Shown here in pieces: positions 1-5,270 of a DNA stretch of 8,051 bases. Source of the DNA: an uncultured Lachnospiraceae bacterium (GTDB taxonomy: Bacteria; Bacillota; Clostridia; Lachnospirales; Lachnospiraceae); NCBI GenBank assembly GCA_900313745.1, contig OMSM01000490.1, forward strand, positions 1 through 8,051. The letters run 5' to 3'. Below the pieces are notes generated by a model, which had not been told where the DNA came from, did not search any database, and saw only the letters and a list, made by a program, of their open reading frames with translations. The position numbers and the translations under genes were made by a program. Numbering within the stretch: position 1 is the stretch's first letter; the number at the start of each line of letters is the position of its first letter.

Positions 1-569
1 CTTGTCCTTCTGCCAAGCCGGACGAACAGCACTCCCCTGAAGAGGGCTTCCTCCGCAAGCGGAGAGAGAAATGCGTATACCGCAAATCCGGGAACAAGGT
101 GCATTCCCGGCATGCTTCCTCCCTCCCGGGCTGCGGCAGCTCCGTATCCTCCCGCTGCCTCGCCGAAGATACTCCCGGGCAGTCCGCCGAAGAGCGACAC
201 TGCTCCGTTTACCGCCAGCGCGGCACAGATGGAGACAAGGATCATCAGCGCGAAGTCCTCCGGCTGTCCGAGAGTTCCGCGTGTTCCCTGCACATGGGCG
301 ATTTCCGGCCGGGCGGGTCTTGCGGAATAAAGAAGAAGAGCGGCCATCCCTGCAGCGAGGGCGGCAAGGTTCCTGTCCCCCGGCCATCGGAGGAAATACA
401 CCGCCGCCGCTTCGTTCCGGGCCGCCAGCACGTCCAACGCCGCGCCTGCGGCAATGGAAACGCACTCGGTAAGTACTGCTGCCAGTGCAAACGGCAGGAA
501 CACCTCCCTTATCAGTCCGCCTCCTGCTCTCTTTTCTTCCCTTATCTCCGTCGTGTCCCGATCATTCAT
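1..569 (-). CDS. CPBP-family (CAAX-type) intramembrane metalloprotease, 3' end cut off by the window edge
   Basis: My manual reverse-strand translation gives an open frame of 189 codons from ATG at 569, without a stop, to the left edge. The protein is hydrophobic, with likely membrane segments near residues 20-45, 67-82, 106-128 and 158-172. At 169-179 it reads SPLAEEALFRG, the EExxxR(G) motif 1 of the CPBP family (E173, E174, R178). The glutamates are part of the presumed metal/catalytic site. The later FxxxH and HxxxN/D motifs would lie beyond the window, so catalytic completeness cannot be judged. Family members include Rce1-type CAAX proteases, bacteriocin self-immunity proteins and regulatory intramembrane proteases; the substrate here is unknown. 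The gene starts 45 bases after the thiT stop and is probably co-transcribed with it. The ribosome binding site is weak (GGAAAG, 11 bases upstream). An in-frame GTG at 581 is an alternative start. Family call is confident; function is not. Confidence 0.82.
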   Translation of the reverse strand, partial: MNDRDTTEIREEKRAGGGLIREVFLPFALAAVLTECVSIAAGAALDVLAARNEAAAVYFLRWPGDRNLAALAAGMAALLLYSARPARPEIAHVQGTRGTLGQPEDFALMILVSICAALAVNGAVSLFGGLPGSIFGEAAGGYGAAAAREGGSMPGMHLVPGFAVYAFLSPLAEEALFRGVLFVRLGRRT

Positions 570-584
570 TGTCTGCTTCACTTT

Positions 585-599
585 CCGGCCCGAGGCCGG
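585..599 (-). other. Perfect GC hairpin between thiT and the CPBP gene
   Basis: The 45-base gap after the thiT stop contains CCGGCC-TCG-GGCCGG, a perfect 6-bp GC stem with a 3-base loop. It is followed on the minus strand by AAAGTGAAG rather than a T-run, so it does not look like an intrinsic terminator. Its 3' arm overlaps the first bases of GGAAAG, the only Shine-Dalgarno-like sequence before the CPBP start. It could limit translation of that gene or protect an mRNA end. The structure is seen directly; the role is inference. Confidence 0.45.
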
Positions 600-614
600 C
601 TGCAGTTCGTGATA

Positions 615-1283
615 TCATCCTTCACCAAGCGCCATCGCCTTCACCCGCCTAAGGGCGGATGCCACCGCGGGAATCATCGCTACGACAACGGTGAGCGCCG
701 CTTCCGCGAAGAGATATGCCCCGTTGTAGAGGAAGGAATAAACGGCAGGGTTCATTCCCTCCGGAGCATACATGCCGAAGAAGATATAGCCCGAGAGAAA
801 ACTGAAGAGAAAACGCCCGGCTACTCCGAGAAGATAGCCTTTAATCATGCCTCCTCTGGCATTGCGCAGTAATCCGGAAAGTCCCAGCGCGCCGAAGGCG
901 AAAATATAATCGCAGAAAAGCTGCGGCACCCCGATGATGTAAGGATCAACAATCATCTGCAGGATTCCGTAGGATACTGCCGCAAGAAGGCCCATTCCGG
1001 TACCGTACCAGTAGCCGATCAGCGTGATGAAGAACATGGAGAAGAGCGTGACGGATCCGCCCATGGGCATGTGGATGATCTTGATGCTGCTGGAGACGAA
1101 GGCGAGAGCCATCGCTATCGCGGAGAAGACCAGTTTTCTCGCGCTGATATTCGCTTTCTCGTCCGCCTTGAAGACAAAGCAGCCCAGAAGAAGAAGCGCC
1201 GCCATGGCGATGACGAGCGCGGTATACCCCGCCCCGGTCAGCGCGTAGCTGCCGTCCTCGGTAAGCACAGCAAAAAAAGACAT
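615..1283 (-). CDS. thiT: Thiamine-specific ECF transporter substrate-binding subunit ThiT
   Basis: A 222-residue, very hydrophobic protein of the ThiT/YuaJ family, the membrane S-component that binds thiamine and docks onto the shared EcfA-EcfA'-EcfT energising module (not encoded here). Family landmarks: MPMGGSVTLFSM at 72-83, the helix pair around GMGLLAAVSYGILQM (96-110), QLFCDYIFAFGALGLSG at 121-137, GRFLFSFLSGYIFFG at 156-170, and YSFLYNG at 182-188. Y182 and N187 match the ligand-contacting Tyr146 and Asn151 of Lactococcus ThiT; D125 sits where that protein has Glu84. The positions of His125 and Trp133 hold S161 and F169 (Lactococcus numbering from memory). About 36 residues at the N-terminus exceed the usual length and carry an extra likely membrane helix (20-38). 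The ATG at 1283 is chosen because AAGGAGG lies 7 bases upstream. The TPP riboswitch in the leader independently supports a thiamine role. Confidence 0.93.
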   Translation of the reverse strand: MSFFAVLTEDGSYALTGAGYTALVIAMAALLLLGCFVFKADEKANISARKLVFSAIAMALAFVSSSIKIIHMPMGGSVTLFSMFFITLIGYWYGTGMGLLAAVSYGILQMIVDPYIIGVPQLFCDYIFAFGALGLSGLLRNARGGMIKGYLLGVAGRFLFSFLSGYIFFGMYAPEGMNPAVYSFLYNGAYLFAEAALTVVVAMIPAVASALRRVKAMALGEG

Positions 1284-1290
1284 AAAAATA

Positions 1291-1297
1291 CCTCCTT
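1291..1297 (-). promoter_or_regulatory. Ribosome binding site of thiT
   Basis: AAGGAGG ends 7 bases before the thiT ATG, a near-perfect Shine-Dalgarno at good spacing. It fixes the start codon at 1283 and is the probable target of riboswitch control, because a complementary CCTCCT lies just upstream. Confidence 0.9.
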
Positions 1298-1356
1298 TTC
1301 ATGCGCAGGAGGGTCACATGTCGACTTCGCCCGGCTTTATGCCGCAGGCTTAAGTC
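1291..1356 (-). promoter_or_regulatory. Riboswitch expression platform with an anti-Shine-Dalgarno hairpin
   Basis: Between the aptamer and the thiT start the leader can form two hairpins. The first (about 1356 to 1323) closes with GACTT/AAGTC and contains GCCT..GGC-ATAAA-GCC..GGGC. The second (1312 to 1291) pairs CCTCCT with AGGAGG around the 10-base loop GCGCATGAAA, burying the ribosome binding site. Neither is followed by a T-run suitable for termination, so control is probably at translation initiation: TPP-bound RNA would let the ribosome-site hairpin form. Which segment acts as the anti-sequestor is unresolved. The AAGGA in the 3' part of the aptamer could pair with the TCCT of the anti-Shine-Dalgarno, but that is speculative. 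Confidence 0.65.
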
Positions 1357-1438
1357 CGCTTCCTTACGCCGGTATTATCCGGTTCAAGTAATGAGGGTCG
1401 CCGGATATACCGGCTTCTCAGCATATGCTCCCCTAGCG
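1357..1438 (-). promoter_or_regulatory. TPP riboswitch (THI box) aptamer
   Basis: Read on the minus strand, the segment has the conserved parts of the thiamine pyrophosphate aptamer in order. These are AGGGGAGC, then GCTGAGA (the pyrimidine-binding CUGAGA element), a P3 stem GCCGG-TATAT-CCGGC, GACCCT, and the P4/P5 side TTGAACCGGATAATACCGGC followed by GCGTAAGGA. The outer P1 stem closes with CGCT (1438-1435) against AGCG (1360-1357). The 3' conserved element reads GTAAGGA where the common form is GTAGGGA, one A for G. The aptamer starts about 12-15 bases after the predicted transcription start and controls thiT immediately downstream. TPP binding is expected to lower expression. Confidence 0.96.
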
Positions 1439-1457
1439 TGTATTCAGTTGCTGGAAC

Positions 1458-1483
1458 TAAAATAAACCTGCCGTCCCCGGCTG
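1458..1483 (-). terminator. Possible weak intrinsic terminator of addBA, overlapping the thiT promoter
   Basis: After the addA stop the minus strand reads CAGCCG-GGGA-CGGCAG followed by GTTTATTTTA. This is a 6-pair stem with one A-A mismatch and a GNRA-type tetraloop, then a T-rich stretch. It resembles a short terminator for the addBA message. The stem is short and the T-run is broken by A and preceded by G, so efficiency would be modest. The same bases form the promoter spacer and -10 box of thiT, so the resemblance may be partly coincidental. Confidence 0.35.
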
Positions 1484-1487
1484 TCAA
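1459..1487 (-). promoter_or_regulatory. Sigma-A-type promoter for the thiT transcript
   Basis: On the minus strand a perfect -35 box TTGACA (1487-1482) is separated by 17 bases from the -10 box TATTTT (1464-1459; consensus TATAAT). Transcription should begin near 1451-1453, leaving a short 5' tail before the TPP aptamer. The -35 box begins only 13 bases after the addA stop codon, so thiT has its own promoter rather than relying on addA read-through. The 17-base spacer is very GC-rich and self-complementary. Confidence 0.8.
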
Positions 1488-1500
1488 CCTTTTCCTGTGC

Positions 1501-4500
1501 TTAACCAGTCCTTTTCCGGTCCTGAACCGGGATTACCTCGTTAAGCGCGAAGGAATAGATCAGTTTCTCCTTCACCGGAAGATGGATAAGACGCTCAAGA
1601 ACCTCAGCGTAATAATCCAGCTGCACCTTGTATTTCTTAAGGAGCGCCGCGCCGGATCTCACCTTGTCCGTCTTGTAGTCGACGAGGACAATCCCGTCCC
1701 CCTCATAGAAGAAGGCGTCGATGATTCCCTGGATCAGCAGCGTCTCGCCTCCCGGAAACTCCGGGTTTATCCGGTCCGCATCTATCCCCATGACGAAGGG
1801 CTGCTCCCGGTAGAGCACTCCCCGCCTCTCCGCCCTGGCCATCCGTCCTCCCAGCCCGGAACGCATGAACGGCATTATCACTTCGGGGGCCAGCGTTTCC
1901 GCCTCCTCCGGAAGAAGACGCCCGGACTCGAGAAGTCCCGCAGTGTACCGCAGGAATTCCTCCTCTCCCCGTACACTTCCGTCCTCCGCAAAAAGCGCCC
2001 TGTAGTCGCAGATTTCCATGAAGCGGTGGATCGCCGTGCCCCTTGCCGCGCCGGTAAGCTTCCCCTTTTCCTTCTTCATGAAGGCAGGAAGCAGAGGTTC
2101 CGCGGGCCGCACCGGATAAAGAGCTGCCTCGCCGTCCCCGGCCTGTTTCACTGCGATGCCGTCGTCCCTCATCTCAAGGCCTGCCCGCCTTTTCAGCTCC
2201 GTGACAGAGGTTTTGGTAAAGAGTCCCGTCAGCTCGCCGTGGGCGTATTTTCTGCCAAAACTCTCCATGAGCTCCCGTGCATAGCCGGCATCCTCCGCTC
2301 CGCCTGCCCCGTACCTGCGGACTCTCTCCGCCGCCTCGGCCAGTTTTTCCTCGCGCAGCGCAAGGGCTGTCCTTCTCCCTGCAGCCTCGGTACGGAGCTT
2401 CTTCGGGGTAACCCGGATTATCCGGATGGGACCGGCGCTTTCCTCCGCGGGGTCCCCCCCCTCCGGCCTTTCCCCGGCAGCCAGTGCCGCAAGTATCCAG
2501 TCCAGAGCACACCTGGATTCCCGGATCACGGAAACCGGAAGTCTTGAGAGCCCGCCCAGCCGGAAGGAATATCCGCCCGCCTTCCGGTCGTACTCCTTCG
2601 ACGTTCCGGAGAGGATCAGTTTTTCCTTCGCCCTGGTCATCGCCACGTAGAGCACCCTCAGCTCCTCGCCGAGGCTGTCATTCTTCACGCGGTCCGCAAT
2701 CATCTCCTTCCTTGCGGTGCTTCCCTGCACCCTGCGGGAGACATCGCAGCAGTTCATCCCGATCCCGGCCTCGCTGTCCATGATAAGCGTTCCCTTGCCG
2801 TCATTCAGGTTAAACCCCTTTGACAGCCCCGCGACTATGCAGACCGGGAACTCCAGTCCCTTGCTGTGATGGATCGTCATCACCCTCACCACATCCGCTG
2901 TCTCCGAATTCATGGACGCCTCGCCGAAGTCCACGTCCCGCTCCTTCATCTCGTCAAGATACCGGAGGAACTGGAACAGGCCGGTGTACGCGGTCTGCTC
3001 GAAGACGGCCGCCTGGTGGACGAAGAGCTTCAGGTTGGCGGAACGCTGTCCCCCGGAGGGAAGCGCGGCCACATAGCGGCCATAACCGGTGTCGTTTATA
3101 ATCTGCTGCACCAGTGTATGGATGGGGAGTGTGATCCTGCGTTTTCTCCACAGGCCCATAAATTCCAGGAAATTCCCGCATTTAGTACACACAGGGTTTG
3201 TACTGTCCGCCGCCGCGAGAACAAGCGCTCCGTACAGGTCCGTGTCCCTCCCGGATGCGCGAAGAAGCGCGGTCTCGCTCTCGGAAAACGCGCCGAAATA
3301 CCCGCGGAGTGCGCCGTAGAGAGGGATATCCTGCCGGGGATTGTCCAGCACCCGAAGGAACTGGATCAGTGTGCGGATCTCCTCCGCCGCAAAATACCCG
3401 GCCCTGGAAGCGATATGGCAGGGGATCCCCTCCTCCTCGAACACCGACCGGATGATCTCGTCCGCGCCGGCAGTCGAGCGCATGAGCACGACGATGTCAC
3501 CGTACGTCGCAGGCCTCAGCTTTCCGTCCTCCGCAACCGGGAAGGAGCCGTAAAGCTCCCTGATGCGCCTTGCGATGTTCATTATCTCCGCCCTGTTCGC
3601 AGGAATCGCCGCCGGTCCGTCCTCCTCCCCCTCCTGTTCCGGCTCTGTGATCATGAGTTCCGCTGTCCAGGGATCTTCACTCATATCTCCGGGTTCAGGG
3701 TACGACGCGCCCTGTTTCAGCGAGACCTCGTCCGTGTAGGCGACGCCTCCGACCTCCGGCCGCATGATCCTGGAGAAAACGGTGTTGACCGCGTCTATCA
3801 CCTCCCTGCGGCTGCGGAAATTGCGGTCAAGATCTATCCTGCGGTGATGCCCGTCATCCGACGCGTACTCGGCAAAGCGCTGCATGAATATCTCCGGCCT
3901 CGCAAGCCTGAATTTATAAATGCTCTGCTTGACGTCGCCCACCATAAACCTGTTGTCCCTGCCCTCGGATTCGCCGGAAAGCATGGAAAGCAGCAGTTCC
4001 TGGACGTCGTTGCTGTCCTGGTACTCGTCGATGAGAATCTCCCGGAAGTGCTCCCGGTAGGACCTGCCTGCCGGCGTGAGCTTAACTTCGCCGTCCTCCG
4101 TTCTTTCCGCCACCACGGAGAGTGCGAGATGTTCAAGGTCGTTAAAATCGATCACGCCTTTGTCCCTCTTGGCCGCGGCATAGTCCGAGGCAAAATCCAG
4201 GGTCAGCGCGATGAGCTGCTTAAGATATGGGGCGATGTAGCGCATGATCTCTTCCGTATCTTCGACAGAAGCGGAGAAAAAGCGGGTGCGCAGAGATTTG
4301 AGCGCCTCCTTTGCCCGGTTTCTGGTATCCTTGACTACCTCCTTTAACTCTGGGTCGGCGGAGTCGCTGTCCTTCTTCCTTCCCCTTCCGGGCAGCGAAG
4401 CAAACTCTGTGTTCACCGCGGAAAAGATACGGCCGTACCTTTCCTCTGCCGTTCCCTCCCCTGCATGCTCCGTCACGCCGGAAAAGATGCTGTCCCTCTC

Positions 4501-5259
4501 CGCCTCCAGGAAATCCAGATACTGCGCGGGACCTCCGGGCAGCGAGCAGAGCCGGATCATCCGCTGATACTCCTCCCTGGTCTCAAGAAGCTGCTCCTCA
4601 ATTCCGGCGATAAAGCTGTCCATCCAGTCCGCACGGAACAGGCCGCCCTCCGGCACGTCATAATCCGCCGCCCTCTCCTTAAGCCACTCCTCCGGGTAAG
4701 GATGGGACATGGCCCGGTTATAGAGCTGGAGAATAATGTCCCGAAGCTCACTGTCCCCGACCCCCGGGCAGAAATAATCCGCGAGATCGGTGAATGCCGG
4801 GTCCCCGGCCGCATACTGCTTCTCCAGGAAGCTGTCCAGTGCATCGGAGAGGAGCAGTTTTGCCTCCTCCTCGCCCATCTGCCTGAAGCCCGGATCCAGG
4901 CCGATATCGGAGAAACTGTTGCGGAGAAGCCACGTGCAGAAGCTGTCGATCGTCGTGATCTGCGCGGTATGCAGGAGGGTGGCCTGCCGCTGGAGATGCG
5001 CGTTCTCCGGATCAACTGCGAGCCTTGCCTCGATGGCCCTTCCTATTCTCTCCTTCATCTCCGAGGCAGCCGCCCGCGTGAAAGTCACGACCAGAAGTTC
5101 GTCCACATCCGCGGGAGACTCTCCCTCACTGACAAGGCGGATAATCCGCTCCACGAGCACCGCGGTCTTCCCGCTGCCCGCCGCGGCGGAAACCAGCACG
5201 TTCCGCATCCGGACGTCGATGACTTCCTGCTGTTTGTCCGTAAACCTGAGATCACTCAA
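1501..5259 (-). CDS. addA: ATP-dependent helicase/nuclease subunit A (AddA), complete
   Basis: A 1252-residue UvrD-like (SF1) helicase fused to a C-terminal RecB-type nuclease; Bacillus AddA is about 1230. With AddB it unwinds and degrades double-strand ends until Chi, preparing 3' tails for RecA in the cytoplasm. Helicase motifs in order: Q-motif FTDKQQEVI (6-14), Walker A SAAAGSGKT (24-32), Ia TFTRAAASEM (59-68), TIDSF (103-107), Walker B LIDEYQDSN (409-417), III GDVKQSIYKFR (441-451), IV LDRNFRSR (477-484), V MTIHHSKGLEFP (794-805), VI LYVAMTRAKEK (870-880). The nuclease has H1078 in GTAIHRFME, D1181 in GIIDAFF, D1194/K1196 in DYKTD, and Q1213 with Y1217 in QLDYY, so it appears active. The start is TTG; the next in-frame ATG (residue 18) would remove the Q-motif. 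A G8 run interrupts the linker at 933-936. Confidence 0.97.
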   Translation of the reverse strand: MSDLRFTDKQQEVIDVRMRNVLVSAAAGSGKTAVLVERIIRLVSEGESPADVDELLVVTFTRAAASEMKERIGRAIEARLAVDPENAHLQRQATLLHTAQITTIDSFCTWLLRNSFSDIGLDPGFRQMGEEEAKLLLSDALDSFLEKQYAAGDPAFTDLADYFCPGVGDSELRDIILQLYNRAMSHPYPEEWLKERAADYDVPEGGLFRADWMDSFIAGIEEQLLETREEYQRMIRLCSLPGGPAQYLDFLEAERDSIFSGVTEHAGEGTAEERYGRIFSAVNTEFASLPGRGRKKDSDSADPELKEVVKDTRNRAKEALKSLRTRFFSASVEDTEEIMRYIAPYLKQLIALTLDFASDYAAAKRDKGVIDFNDLEHLALSVVAERTEDGEVKLTPAGRSYREHFREILIDEYQDSNDVQELLLSMLSGESEGRDNRFMVGDVKQSIYKFRLARPEIFMQRFAEYASDDGHHRRIDLDRNFRSRREVIDAVNTVFSRIMRPEVGGVAYTDEVSLKQGASYPEPGDMSEDPWTAELMITEPEQEGEEDGPAAIPANRAEIMNIARRIRELYGSFPVAEDGKLRPATYGDIVVLMRSTAGADEIIRSVFEEEGIPCHIASRAGYFAAEEIRTLIQFLRVLDNPRQDIPLYGALRGYFGAFSESETALLRASGRDTDLYGALVLAAADSTNPVCTKCGNFLEFMGLWRKRRITLPIHTLVQQIINDTGYGRYVAALPSGGQRSANLKLFVHQAAVFEQTAYTGLFQFLRYLDEMKERDVDFGEASMNSETADVVRVMTIHHSKGLEFPVCIVAGLSKGFNLNDGKGTLIMDSEAGIGMNCCDVSRRVQGSTARKEMIADRVKNDSLGEELRVLYVAMTRAKEKLILSGTSKEYDRKAGGYSFRLGGLSRLPVSVIRESRCALDWILAALAAGERPEGGDPAEESAGPIRIIRVTPKKLRTEAAGRRTALALREEKLAEAAERVRRYGAGGAEDAGYARELMESFGRKYAHGELTGLFTKTSVTELKRRAGLEMRDDGIAVKQAGDGEAALYPVRPAEPLLPAFMKKEKGKLTGAARGTAIHRFMEICDYRALFAEDGSVRGEEEFLRYTAGLLESGRLLPEEAETLAPEVIMPFMRSGLGGRMARAERRGVLYREQPFVMGIDADRINPEFPGGETLLIQGIIDAFFYEGDGIVLVDYKTDKVRSGAALLKKYKVQLDYYAEVLERLIHLPVKEKLIYSFALNEVIPVQDRKRTG
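2454..2461 (-). repeat. G8 homopolymer in the addA linker (C8 on the plus strand)
   Basis: Eight consecutive G on the coding strand span the end of codon 933 to the start of codon 936 (GAG GGG GGG GAC, Glu-Gly-Gly-Asp). The tract lies after helicase motif VI (ends near 883) and before the first nuclease motif (H1078). The phase matches a G GGG GGG slippery heptamer. I noticed no longer homopolymer in addA or addB. Confidence 0.9.
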
Positions 5260-5270
5260 TTCCTTACTCC
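5256..5270 (-). promoter_or_regulatory. addB-addA overlap: TTG start, stop overlap and internal ribosome binding site
   Basis: The addA start TTG (5259-5257) and the addB stop TGA (5258-5256) share two bases as TTGA. GGAG at 5270-5267, inside the last addB codons, lies 7 bases before the TTG and is the probable ribosome binding site. The nearer AAGGA is too close to serve well. The arrangement implies translational coupling, with a weak TTG start perhaps helping to balance the two subunits. Confidence 0.8.

Noticed and set aside
245..490. Minus-strand 81-codon frame at the left end
   Set aside because: It is out of frame with the 189-codon CPBP frame that carries the EExxxR motif and membrane helices; its product is basic and featureless.
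691..694. Residues CTKC in AddA (residue numbers 691-694) as a possible metal site
   Set aside because: Only one Cys pair is present with no partner Cys or His pair in a recognisable arrangement. The known iron-sulfur cluster of this complex is in AddB.
99..872. Plus-strand open frame of 257 codons opposite the CPBP gene and thiT
   Set aside because: Both minus-strand proteins have clear family motifs and membrane-protein composition. The plus-strand product is Arg/His/Ser-rich with none.
2174..2512. Minus-strand 112-codon frame inside addA
   Set aside because: Not a separate gene: it is the -1 frame of addA and has no motif. It matters only as the tail that a slip at the G8 tract would add.
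1438..2547. Plus-strand open frame of 369 codons opposite the addA 3' end and the thiT promoter
   Set aside because: It is antisense to the AddA nuclease domain and begins inside the TPP aptamer. It has no domain and its composition is that of a shadow frame.
2866..4347. Long plus-strand open frame of 493 codons opposite addA
   Set aside because: It lies wholly antisense to the helicase core of addA, whose motifs are all intact. The translation is rich in Arg, Pro and His with no recognisable domain, typical of a shadow frame in GC-rich DNA.
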